A stretch of DNA of 64,000 bases. Source: Sarocladium kiliense. Lineage: Eukaryota > Ascomycota > Sordariomycetes > Hypocreales > Sarocladiaceae. Within the stretch, counting starts at the first letter, position 1. The number at the start of each line of letters is the position of its first letter. The stretch is from contig JAUZTG010000016.1 of NCBI GenBank assembly GCA_030734395.1, positions 1,674,001 through 1,738,000 of the forward strand, written 5' to 3'. Of this stretch, positions 11,949-22,804 are shown in pieces. Both the position numbers and the translations under genes were made by a program. The notes under the pieces are model-generated. The model saw nothing but the letters and a program-made list of their open reading frames with translations. It was not told where the DNA came from and searched no databases.

Positions 11949-14900
11949 ATGGCTCCCTCAACAACAGATACCCAATGGGACCATGAGTACCATACGGTTC
12001 GCCGTGAAAAGCTCTTTAGAGATCCCCCGAAGGATCACACAGCCTATCCTGCTCTCCAGGCTGCCGTCGAACCGCATATCGATTCCTTCAATGGGCTCTT
12101 CCGCAGTGATGGAAAGCCCGGCTTGATTGACCATGCTCTTGCCGACATTGGCACGAAGACGTTCCTCGACGGCGATGACCGCCTACCACCATCTGAAAGA
12201 AATCGCATCGATATTCGCTTCAAGGATGTCGTGCTATACAAGCCTCAGCTGCCGCCCTCCAACAAGTTGGCCAAGAACAGAGAGATCTACCCTGCCGAGT
12301 GCAGAGAGCGCCACGCTTCGTACAGAGGCCGCATGGCGGCAACATTGGAGTATAGCATCAATGGAGGAGAGCCCAAGGAGTTTGTTAGAGAAATGGGACA
12401 GGTTCCTGTCATGCTCAAGGTAAGACACACTGATGATCACAGGCGCTTCGCAGGCTAACACCCAAACAGTCCAACAGATGCCACCTTCAAGGCAATTCTC
12501 CAGCCCTACTCGTGCAACGGAAAGAAGAGTCCGAAGAACTTGGAGGTTATTTCATCGTGAACGGCCTCGAAAAGATCATTCGAATGCTGCAAGTCAATAA
12601 GCGTAATTTCCCGATGGCAATCTACCGACCAAGTTTTCAGAACCGTGGCCCTGGCTACACACCCCATGGCATCATCCTCCGATCCGTCCGGCCCGACGAG
12701 ACCTCTCAGACTAACGTATTGCATTACTTAAACGACGGTAACATCACCTTCAGATTTTCGTGGCGCAAGAACGAGTACCTGGTACCCGTTATGATGATTC
12801 TCAAGGCGCTCGTCGAGACGAATGACCGTGCCATTTTCGAGGGCCTCATCGGTCCAATGGGCTCCAAGTCGACTGAGAACACATTCTTGACAAACCGTGT
12901 CGAGCTTCTTTTGCGGACGTACAAGAGCTATGGCCTCTACAGCCGTGAAGAGACTCGCGCATACCTTGGATCCAAATTTCGCGTCGTTCTTGGTGTCCCA
13001 GAGACCATGTCAGACGCCGAGGTCGGCACGGAGTTCTTGCGCAAGGTTGTCCTGGTTCATCTTGGCAATGCCAACATCACCGAAGAGCAGGATGGTCACA
13101 AGTTCCGCATGCTTCTTTTCATGATTCGCAAGCTCTATGCCCTCGTCTCTGGCGATTGCGCCGTAGACAACCCCGATGCGTTGCAGAACCAGGAGATTCT
13201 GCTGGGTGGCTTCCTCTACGGTCAAATCATCAAGGAGAGGCTGGATGAATTCCTCAGTGTCAGCGTTCGCCAATGCATTCGCGATTACTTCCGACGACGA
13301 GCAGCATCGACCTTCACCTCAGACGATTTCAAGAAAGACTTTCCCAGTGTGGTTTTGCAGAAAGCTGCTGACAGCGTTGGCAAGTCTATGGAATACTTCC
13401 TGTCGACTGGTAACCTGTCTAGTCCTTCTGGACTCGATCTGCAGCAGACAGCGGGTTTCACCGTCATTGCAGAAAAGCTCAACTTCTTGCGTTTCATTTC
13501 CCACTTCCGCATGGTGCACCGTGGTGCCTTCTTTGCTCAACTTAAGACAACGGCAGTCCGTAAGCTGCTTCCGGAGTCATGGGGTTTCATGTGCCCTGTA
13601 CACACGCCTGATGGATCGCCTTGTGGTCTTCTGAACCATTTGGCGCACAAATGCAAGATCGTCACAGACGTGATCGATACATCAAAGCTGCCGCAACTGG
13701 CTGCTGAACTTGGCTTGGTCGAGACCTCGACTGCATCAACTGAAGAGAACGTCGTCGTGATGCTCGATGGCAAGGTTCTGGGTTTCTGCACACCCAAGGA
13801 GTCGAGGAGGATCGCCGACTGCTTCCGCTATTGGAAGGTCGAAGGCACACATGGCGTGCCATTGCAGCTTGAGATTGGATATGTCCCTGCGTCACGCGGT
13901 GGTTCGTACCCGGGTATCTATATGACGTCCACTCCATCCCGTATGATTCGCCCTACGAAGTATCTGCCTCTACAGAAGGAGGATTTTGTAGGTCCTTACG
14001 AGCAGCCCTACATGACAATAGCAGTCGTTCCCGAGGAGATCGAGTCCGGTCGATCAACACACGTCGAATACGACCCTACCAACATGCTCTCCATCCTCGC
14101 CAACATGACACCTTTCTCCGACTTCAACCAGTCTCCCCGTAACATGTACCAGTGTCAAATGGGTAAGCAAACCATGGGTACACCCGGAACAGCCATTCGG
14201 TACCGCACAGACAACAAGTCGTATCGCTTGCAAACCGGCCAGACTCCGGTTGTTCGCGCACCTCTCCATAACACGTACGGCTTCGACAACTTCCCCAATG
14301 GTACCAATGCTGTGGTTGCTGTCATTTCATACACCGGTTACGACATGGACGACGCTATGATTCTGAACAAATCAGCACACGAGAGAGGCTTTGGCCATGG
14401 CACGATCTACAAGACCAAGAAGATCTCGCTTAAGGACGACTCAAGAACCAGGGCTGCCAAGAACATTGTCAAGGCATTTGGCTTCGCTCCTCACAGTCAT
14501 GTCACTGCTCAACAACAGGCCATGCTTGACGAGGATGGTCTCCCGCATGTGGGACGCCTTGTTCAACAGGGCGATGTCATTTGCGCATGGCACACCGTTA
14601 CACCCGATTACAACGGCAAGATGGTAAACTTGGATGGACAGACCCACTACGAGAAGTACAAGGAGGAGGAGACAGCATTCGTCGAGGAGGTCCGACTTAT
14701 CGGTGCCGAGACTGGAAACGAGCCACTGCAGACGGTGTCTATCAAATTCCGAGTGCCCCGTTCGCCGATCATTGGTGACAAGTTCTCGTCTCGTCACGGT
14801 CAAAAGGGTGTTTGCTCGCAAAAGTGGCCAGCCGTCGACCTACCCTTCTCCGAGACGGGTATTCAGCCCGACATCATTATCAATCCCCACGCTTTCCCAT

Positions 14901-15700
14901 CTCGAATGACCATAGGCATGTTCGTCGAGTCTCTGGCAGGCAAATCCGGCGCGTTGCATGGTTTGGCACAGGACTCGACGCCCTTCAAGTTTGATGAGCA
15001 GAATACAGCAGCAGACTACTTCGGTCACCAACTCATGAAGGCTGGGTACAACTATCACGGAAACGAGCCCATGTACTCTGGAATCACGGGTGAGGAGCTT
15101 GGCGCAGATATTTACATTGGTGTCGTCTACTACCAGCGCCTGAGGCACATGGTCAACGACAAGTACCAGGTGCGAACAACTGGTCCAGTGGTGCCTACGA
15201 CAGGCCAGCCCATCAAGGGCCGTAAGAGAGGTGGTGGTATTCGTGTGGGAGAGATGGAACGTGACGCTCTCCTCGCCCACGGGACTGCATTCCTGCTGCA
15301 GGATCGTCTCCTCAACTGCTCCGATTACTCCAAATCATGGATCTGCCGCCGTTGCGGTTCATTCCTCTCCACACAGCCTACCGTATCCCAATTCGCTGCG
15401 CCGAGCAAACGCCGAGCACCGCAGACTGTCAGATGCCGCAACTGCGCTGTGCGGATCGACGATGCCGAGGGTGTGGACCTCACGGAGGTTCAAGGCGAGA
15501 TCTGGGAGGATGGCCACGGTGTGCAATGGGTTGGCGGTGATCAGACGACCAGAGTTGTGGTGCCTGGTGCGCTGAAGTATCTGGATGTCGAATTGGCGGC
15601 AATGGGTGTGAAGCTGAAGTACAAGATTAGTAAGATGGACGAGCCGCGTAAGGGGCCGATGAAGCCGATGGCGTTGCCGAGTATGCAGGCGGTTCACTAA
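11949..15700 (+). CDS. RPA135: DNA-directed RNA polymerase I second-largest subunit
   Basis: Beta-type subunit of RNA polymerase I, which makes pre-rRNA in the nucleolus. Exon 1 is 11949-12419 and exon 2 is 12470-15700 (one 50-base intron), giving 1233 residues against 1203 in yeast. The frame joins VPVMLK to SNRCHLQGNSPALLVQRKEE; the LLVQRKEESEELGGYFIVNG block is characteristic of Pol I rather than Pol II or III. Further markers: GFMCPVHTPDGSPCGLLNHL, the active-site lobe with GYDMDDAMILNKSAHERGFG, GDKFSSRHGQKGVCSQ, and GEMERDALLAHGTAFLLQDR near the end. A C-terminal zinc ribbon has CRRC and CRNC pairs. The ATG at 11949 sits after a long CT-rich leader and aligns with the family start. An upstream in-frame ATG at 11886 would add 21 residues. 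Confidence 0.97.
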
Positions 15701-16449
15701 AGGAGATGAAAGCGCGAAGGGGATGTCTTGAGTTATCGCATTCGGCTACATTGTCTTTGCTGGTTTTTCCTTAGGGTCTGTCTCGTTTAGGAAACATTGA
15801 GGATAGGGTGTTCATTGTACATTTGACCAATTGTAGATAGAGACGACTATATCACGATTACACTGGCTTACATCTTGCGGTTGCAAATATTGTGAGGGTT
15901 GATGTTGGCGACAGCTGAGATGCAAAAGCCGAGAAACGGCTGTGCCAACTAGGGCATGGGCAGCTACTCCAACACGTTTTCCCGGTCTAGGTGAGCTCTT
16001 CGGAATTAGATCCTTGCCTCTCGACGGTAATGACGAACCGCAGTGGAAATGAAGACCAAGGCAGACGAGGTGATGGTGGGTGGGATACGAGACATTGGAC
16101 CTGGTATTACATATGTGCAGGCAAACCGTGCGTATTGTACTACCTCAACAGCTGCAGGGTTCTGTCACTTGTTTGTTGAACTCTCACAACCGTCGGGCTC
16201 GGCTCGCTGATTGCTACGTCTTATTATCGCCTTTTCTCGTGTTTGTCTCTTGCCGTCCGCTAATATGGGCTTGGCTCCCGTACGCCTGCGTCAGTCTCGG
16301 GTCTCGGGGGAAAGAGTGCATTTCTGAGATCAATTGACGCAGGCACCCACTAACGCTTGCCTACTGGATAACATGGCGTGCAGAACTTATGGTTACGCTG
16401 GGTGTCTGGTTTACCCATGATGTTGAAACACTCTTGGCAGCGCTCTTCC

Positions 16450-16533
16450 ATTCTACAGGAAGATCGCTATATTCTACAGTAAGATCGTCACATTCTATAG
16501 AAGGATTGACATATTCTACAGAAAGATAGTCAT
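16450..16533. repeat. Four tandem copies of a 21-bp unit
   Basis: Four head-to-tail 21-base units begin at 16450, 16471, 16492 and 16513, each opening with ATTCTA(C/T)AG and continuing with a purine-rich GAT-containing tail. Copies differ at several positions, so the array is old or under little constraint. It lies about 60 bases from the 3' end of the first tRNA gene. The role is unknown. Confidence 0.85.
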
Positions 16534-16579
16534 CCCGTGTAAAATTACACTCTCTGGGATATATGAAATACGACGCAGC

Positions 16580-16584
16580 AAAAA
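16580..16584 (-). terminator. Pol III terminator of first tRNA-Met
   Basis: A run of five T on the transcribed minus strand, 10 bases beyond the tRNA 3' end, fits a Pol III terminator. Confidence 0.6.
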
Positions 16585-16594
16585 GGAAACAAGT

Positions 16595-16696
16595 TGGTCC
16601 CTGCGAGATTCGAACTCGCGACCCTCGGATATCCCGCTTTCGAAGCTGGTCATATTACTATGAGACCGATGTCATAACCGACTAGACCAAGGAACC
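16595..16696 (-). tRNA. tRNA-Met (CAT), elongator, with 28-nt intron
   Basis: Minus-strand tRNA with mature parts 16659-16696 and 16595-16630 and an intron at 16631-16658, one base 3' of the anticodon (canonical 37/38 site). The acceptor stem pairs GGTTCCT with AGGGACC, with one G-T pair. The T arm is GCGAG-TTCGAAT-CTCGC. The anticodon arm is TCGGT-CTCATAA-TCCGA; the T31-T39 mismatch is the same as in yeast elongator tRNA-Met, which supports elongator rather than initiator identity. The mature length is 74 with the discriminator A; CCA is not encoded. Confidence 0.92.
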
Positions 16697-17388
16697 ATGT
16701 ATTTTGTTGTCGACGGCGCTTCAATTTAGTACCCAAGAAGCAAGTCCTTCTGGACACAGTTGGACACGAGCGAACAGCGTCGGAGCTTGGAAATCCAGAG
16801 GTTGGTCGCTTTGCACGCTTCCGGGATTATAGCATTCGAGTACCTACCAGGGAATATCTACAGATTATAAAACACTGAAGCAGAATGAGTCTCAGGGCCA
16901 TTCTTACCTAATAAAGTAAAGCAATCTTGTTGGCACAGGCACAAAAGAGATAAGAAAGATCCTCGAGGGGTGTATTGCAGGTTCATTGTAGTCCAAAAAA
17001 CAGCACGCCCTTGATAGGTCCTTAGATATTCGATTAAAATTCTTATGCTTCCTTTGAATTACATTTTAAACGAACTTAAAACACATGTATAGCCCTATAG
17101 ATAATGCTATACGTAATTCACAATATTGTATTATATGATTTCTTTGAAGAGGACACTTATTGTTGACATGACGTGCTCTAGGGTACGTTAAGACTTCATC
17201 GTAGAGAGGGCACTAATATGATCTTAGATATTATATCAGCGCAAACTTATATTTACGCATGCGGCACTGTGCACAGGTCTCTAGTCCTGTTGAAAAGTTT
17301 GCTGGTCTGACACCTCAGCGGATACGCGTTAATTTCACGACGATAGTGGAGGGCAGGGAGCAAAAAGATTATCAAAATGGCAAAAAAG
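16697..17388. other. AT-rich spacer between the two tRNA-Met genes
   Basis: About 690 bases, visibly AT-rich from 16860 to 17340 with no coding frame of interest. It may be a decayed repeat, but no termini are visible. Confidence 0.45.
17382..17387 (-). terminator. Pol III terminator of second tRNA-Met
   Basis: Six T on the transcribed minus strand begin two bases past the tRNA 3' end. Confidence 0.7.
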
Positions 17389-17491
17389 TGGTCCCTGCGA
17401 GATTCGAACTCGCGACCCTCGGATATCCAGCGTTTTAAGCAGGTCATATTAACTATGAGACCGATGTCATAACCGACTAGACCAAGGAACC
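17389..17491 (-). tRNA. tRNA-Met (CAT), elongator, with 29-nt intron
   Basis: Second copy on the same strand, with mature parts 17454-17491 and 17389-17424 identical to the first copy over all 74 bases. The intron at 17425-17453 is one base longer than in the first copy and differs at several positions while keeping its ends (GT and GGAT). It is inserted at the same 37/38 site. The minus-strand frame across this locus that reads EGREFESRRDH is the usual artefact of translating a tRNA gene. Confidence 0.92.
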
Positions 17492-18383
17492 TTTGGTATG
17501 TCTTGGAGTTGCTCCAATTCTTGGAAGTCTGTGGTCTAATTGTTGTCTATACGGTCTGCGCTGCACCAGCGAGGCGCTTTGTATTCCTCTCAGTTCTAAG
17601 GTGTGATCCTCCCACCAACACCATCATTCACCATTATGCTCCCCAGCCATTCTTCGTCTTTGGTTCAATACAATGCACCAATGGGTGAAGATGACTTTCT
17701 TCCACCATTGAATTATTCTCAATTTCTGCGCAGCTTGCCCGGAACGGCCCTACTTGGCTCATCTGGTAATACACGAGCCGACCATGGCACCTGCAAAGGC
17801 CGAAGAAAAGACGAGATGGATCAATGCATGCTTGCAGGCCCAGATATTGAAGGACATCAGGCTAATAAGGTCGGGATCATCTAACAACGTCAACGGATCC
17901 CGGTGGGCGCATGGAGAGCTCCTCGCCCGGGTCCATCCCGTTGTTTGCGCGGCATCCTGCATCTTGGAGGTGCTGCTCTGTGTTACCGTGCACTCTCCGT
18001 CGCTCGCTACTCCTTCACTTGAGTCAACACTGCTGCCCACATGCTGCCTCTTGTACTCCGTTGTGCCAGCGTTCAACAGTGTTCAACAGTCAGGTCCAAC
18101 TCTTTCTTCGCTCGCTTCGTGAACCAGGCATTGGGTCGCTTCTCGGCCCCTTTCAGGCTTCGTCAGCTGCTCTCACCTTCCTCTCGTCAATAGCTCGTAC
18201 CGAACAGGACGCTACTGCCTTCCTAGCTCTCAAGAGAGCACACTCTCTTATTACTTCTACTCTCGACTCCCGAATCTTGCCAGAAACCATCATCCCCATA
18301 CCTCGCCTCTCACTCCCGCGTATGACCACGCCTACGCGAACGGCGAACCGCTCCCGTTCTAAGAAGGCCAGATCCGTACGACA
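17492..18383. other. Promoter and leader region of tyrosinase
   Basis: About 890 bases between the tRNA 5' end and the tyrosinase ATG. The open frames here (for example 17911-18579) are out of frame with tyrosinase and match nothing. No distinct site is recognised. Confidence 0.45.
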
Positions 18384-20460
18384 ATGCGACCCGGATTCAT
18401 TTCAACATGCCTTTGCCTCTGGTGGATGGCTTTTGTTGACGCTCAGCAGGCTTACGACTTCGGTATCGACGTTGAGAAGTTCACCAGGAGGCAGAATGAT
18501 GGTTCTCGGATCGTCGTGGGTCGCCTGCCCTTCGCAAGCAACAACACCATCCCCCGCAGAATGGAGATCCGAGAGATGAGAGAGGACACATACAAGTGGG
18601 ATTTGTTCATGTTGGCGCTGAGTATGTTTCAGTATGTCAACCAGGACGATCCACTCTCGTGGTACCAGATTGCCGGTACGTGTCACAGATGAGATGGCTG
18701 CGATGGCTCGGCTCTAACGCTGTTGGCCAGGTATACACGGCGTGCCTTTTCAGACTTGGAACGGTGTCGAGCCCGTCCCTGGTGGTGCCTTGTCGGGATA
18801 CTGCACGCACAGTTCGGCTCTGTTTCCGACATGGCACAGGCCATACCTGGCCCTGTTCGAGGTTAGTTGTTGAGGCTTTGGCGAGAGGCAATTTCTTTTT
18901 TTACTTGGCTAGGACTGACCGATTCCAGCAAGAGGTGTATAGGTTGGCGAACTTGATTGCTGGCATGTATCAGAATTCAGCCGAAAGAGCACTCTACCAA
19001 AGAGCTGCATCCGACCTACGAATTCCATACTGGGACTGGGCCAAGGATGCACCACCGGGTCAGACTCAGTTCCCTGATGTGTTCTGGGATGCGGTCATCA
19101 CTCAGACCGGACCCCGAGGGCCTCAGCTCATACGTAATCCGCTCTACTCATACCAATTCCGGCCGGTGAATGAGGATGCATTCATATGGGCTCCTGTGAG
19201 TCCGAGTGTTCTTCTAGTCTGAGTCATACTGATACAGAGCAGCTGAAATACTGGCCAGAAACAAAGCGAGCACCCGACACCAATGTCAGCATCATGTACC
19301 CACCGTCGAGAAACGAGCTTATCAACACAGCTCTGCTTGGGAAGCTTCCTGAAATCCAGCAACGATTATACATCCTGTTCTCCGGGTACAAAGACTTCAA
19401 CTCGTTCGGCAACAAGGCTTGGGCTGTTTCACAAAACTTATCTTCGGTTGACTCTCTCGAGGCAGTTCACGACGTAATACACATCTATGGCGGACTGAAG
19501 GGCCATATGACTTACGTGCCATTGAGTGCTTTCGATCCAATTTTCTTCATGCACCACGCAATGACAGACCGACTCGTCGCCATCTGGCAAATACTCAACC
19601 CTAAGAGCTGGATACAGCCGATGGAGGCTGGCGAGACCAGCTACAATAGCCTCAAAGGGACGATACAACAGTCAGATACTCCATTGACACCTTTCTTCAA
19701 GTCTCATGATGGGGCATTCTGGACGTCGGATGATGCCCGTACGACAGAGGCGTTTGGTTACACGTACGCTGATACCGATCCACTCCTGGCAGCACACCAA
19801 AACTTTCGCGGAGAACTGGCGAGAAGGATCACAATGTGGTACGGAGGCTCAAGCGCCGTTGCTCTAAGACCGAAGACTGCTCCGGAGCCGGGACTTGAAC
19901 CACTAGGGAATGTGCTCCTAAGGGATGGCCGCTTCAAGAGCTTCCGGCCGAATGTCAAACCCAATGCGCCTGATCCGTCACTTGAAAATATCGTTCAACA
20001 AGGCAGGTACACCGAATGGGTGGCCAATGTCCACGTCAATGTTGAGGCCCTCGATGGATCTTTCACCATCCACTTCTTCGTCGGCGAGGCACCCACGAGC
20101 GTGGGTGAATGGGAAGAGGCACTTAATCATATCGGGTCGGTCAACATCTTTGCCATGGATAGAAACACAGGATCGCAGTCCAAAATCTCGGGCACTCTCC
20201 CCCTCACCTCGGCATTGATGAAGATTGTGGCAATAGGCGCGATTCCGAACCTTGATCCGGCGGCGGTCAGTTCTTTCCTTCGTGGCACGTTGCAGTTCAG
20301 AGTGATCGGCAGCGATGATTCCGAAGTTGATCCGCGTCGTGTTGATGGTATGTTCATCGGGGTGAGCAGCTCCGAGGTGACGATGCCGATCACTGACCTC
20401 GAGCTGCCGCAATGGGGGCCGATGGTGAGAAGACTCGAGATGTGGCCGGATGAGCATTGA
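18384..20460 (+). CDS. Tyrosinase (type 3 copper phenol oxidase), probably secreted
   Basis: Oxidises mono- and diphenols to quinones; fungal enzymes serve pigment formation and phenol detoxification. Exons 18384-18675, 18731-18861, 18929-19195 and 19243-20460 give 635 residues. CuA ligands are His100 (GIHG), His124 and His133 (THSSALFPTWHRPY); Cys122 lies two residues before His124, as needed for the Cys-His thioether. CuB ligands are His306 and His310 (VHDVIH) and the HH pair at 334-335 (FFMHHAMTDR). After the catalytic domain (about residue 470) comes the C-terminal lid domain of fungal tyrosinases, which keeps the proenzyme inactive. The first 20 residues (MRPGFISTCLCLWWMAFVDA) look like a signal peptide, which is unusual because many fungal tyrosinases lack one. 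The start is the first ATG in frame. Confidence 0.93.
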
Positions 20461-20786
20461 TCTATCCAAAGAGGCGGGATTCAACTTAATAATTAAGGGT
20501 GACTTATGTTCACATGGTATGACTTGTAATACTTTCAGACTCACTGGCTTTTATCTTTCATTGTTTCCGTCAGCGCTTATCTTAGCTCTTTTTATCTTGC
20601 ATGTCGCAGATTGTCCTCTCCTCGAATTCATGCCCAGCCACGCCCGCCACTGAGCCCTCTTCATGGCCGGTTCATGCCGTAGCCCCCTGACTCAGAAAGC
20701 GTCAGCCTGGAAGCTAGTGTACATGCAGACCTTATGCGGCGCACAAGCAATAATAGGCACACTTCATAAGAAGAGCATGGTCGACA
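20461..20786. other. Intergenic, convergent 3' ends
   Basis: About 330 bases between the tyrosinase stop and the 3' end of the small repeat protein gene; T-rich, nothing else seen. Confidence 0.45.
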
Positions 20787-21285
20787 TCAAGACCCGTGAC
20801 AATCCTCTGTCTCCATCGCCGAGCTGCCCTCGGCCTTCTCCACCACATCTGTCCCTGCACTATCCCACCCCATAGTTGCATACACAGTCCTCACATATGT
20901 GGTGTGAATCGTAACCACGAGCGTCTCCGTCTGCGTGACCTCCTCTCCCTCGTCGTTGCTTCGTGGTACGTGACGGAGGGAACGGGCATGGGATGGGTTG
21001 AGTAGGTGTGCAGAGGCTCCCACGAGCGGGTGACGGTTACGACGACGGTGGAGACGGCTTCTTCATCGTCAAAAGAGGAGGTGTCGGAGCGAGGGTAGGT
21101 TACGGAGTGGACGGGCATGGGGTGGGTTGGGTAGGTGTGCTCGGCTTCCCAGATCGTGGTGAGGGTTGGGCCTGGATAGGATTGGTCGTGGTGGGCTGTG
21201 AGGAGGGTGGGGAGGGGAGAGAGGAGGATGAGCTTGGCTGTTAGTGGTGAGGTTTTATAGAAGGGAGGAGTGGGTTTACCTTCAT
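20787..21285 (-). pseudogene. Small secreted repeat protein with a frame break (pseudogene or sequence error)
   Basis: Not a family I recognise. A two-codon first exon (21280-21285, ATGAAG) splices to 21232 and gives MKLILLSPLPTLLTA, a clear signal peptide. The intron uses an AAG acceptor because the CAG three bases after the CTAAC branch point is too close. The mature part has two similar units, each with HTYxTHPMPV.SVTY, an acidic patch (DDEE, DEGEE) and a valine/threonine strand (VSTVVVTVT, TETLVVTIH). The first unit is open, but the second switches frame around 20959-20971. After that point the original frame becomes an Arg-rich tail ending at 20891, while the repeat continues in another frame to the stop at 20787. 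The break looks like loss of one C. Unbroken, the mature protein would be about 130 residues; broken, the whole product is 115. Confidence 0.5.
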
Positions 21286-22804
21286 GGTGAAGTTGCTGAG
21301 AAGGGTTGGTAGAGTTTGTGTGTGCTTGGGGCAGGAATTAGAGCTGCCGATGTTTGGCCTGCCTTTTTGAGAGTACAGAGATGTTTGGTCAGGAAATGTT
21401 TCCCTGTGTGAGGATTGGGTCGGTTCCTATGCTGCATTGGTGGGCAAAACAAGAAGATGGATCTATGGTGTGGACTTGCAACTACGGGTGGTGAATCAGA
21501 GAATGTGCGCCTAGTGCAGATAATCATTGCTCGCATCATGGGGATTCCTCTACCATGTTTGAAAGACTGGAATGCCCATCGCCTTCAAAGTTGATGTCGT
21601 CTGAAGGAGGGACATGCCTTCAGGGCTCGTCGTCTGGAGACTTGATCCAAATGTCCTCGGCCTGGGCCATGATTGCTCGCCTCTCACTGGCTCCGTGGTT
21701 TCCGCCCCATCCTTCGATAAGGAACCATGTCAGGAAATGAGCAGTCCATCATACCAGGTCGACTGGCCATCTTGGCCACAACACAACATGAGGATGAGAG
21801 TTTTGGATCACCGTGTCACATGCAGTTGCTAGTGCTTCAACAAATGCCTTCAGCAGCACGTATCATTCTGCTCGAAGCTCATTCAGCGTAGTATACGGAC
21901 ATGATGTGAAGAATCCGCCACATAGTCATCATGACCGAAACCCTTCGTGCCAAGAACAGTCCCGGTGCCGGGAAAGTGGAGACCCCGGAAGAGGTGGAGA
22001 CGCCGGGGCGGCGCGGACGAGGAGTGCGAAGTATGCATCATATGCATTGAGGATGATGATGCAGCCAGACTTCCCGTTTCTTGTCCCTGTGGTCAGAAGT
22101 ACATTGATTGACCCTACTTCGCTCGAGGCTGCCTCTGTTGCTAGCGGCCGTACTCGGGCGGCTTGTTAACCCTAGTCACGTTGCTGATTACCCAAGGCGT
22201 AGAATGATGGATGACCTGAGACTGTAACAGTGTTTGCAAATTTACGCCTACCCTCAAGCGAACTGAGTCCAGCCCTGTGAGAAAACAAATGGCTCGCCAA
22301 CTGTTTTTTTTTTTCCTTCGGCACCTCGAGCTTCACTCAGCCGGGTCAACCCGACCTTTGCAGCCAACCACCCACACCTCAGCCAAACCAGCCTACGACG
22401 CAAGCCACTCACTCCCAACACAAATCATCTGCCCGCCTGACTTGCGTTCGTACCTTCCCTTGCCAAGCCCAGCTGCTATCTACGCTCTTGAACGCTTCCC
22501 ATAGCATCATGACTCTTCGTTTGCCGGATGCTGTCATGCTTATTCGTTATGCTGATGCTGGTGTACTTCTGAAAGTGGCTTGCGTAAGGTCAGCTGGGAA
22601 GTAAAATAGCAGAGTAAGGCAAGCCACGATTATGTATAGCTTATAGGTCTTACGCGCTTGAGTGGTTGCTGTGGGTATTTACACAGCGAGCTACCCATCT
22701 CAATTGATAGCGTCATTCTCATCTTCTTCGCACCCTGTTGCCTACGCTCAGCATCATCCTCACTATACCAGATCATTGCGCTTGGTGATCATACACAAAC
22801 AATC
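21286..22804. other. Intergenic with a possible RING-finger remnant
   Basis: About 1.5 kb. At 22019-22108 (+) one frame encodes closely spaced cysteines (ECEVCIICIED, then SCPCGQKYID) resembling the N-terminal half of a fungal RING/E3 motif, cut by a stop at 22109 and lacking the second metal site. No start or flanking exon could be built. The rest shows nothing. Confidence 0.35.

Larger units (their letters stand above)
15701..16594. other. Intergenic between RPA135 and tRNA-Met
   Basis: It holds the RPA135 3' region and, near the end, a four-copy 21-bp tandem repeat (listed separately). No protein gene is supported. Confidence 0.5.

Noticed and set aside
17253..17447. Minus-strand peptide across the second tRNA
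   Set aside because: It is the translation of the tRNA-Met gene, a common annotation artefact.
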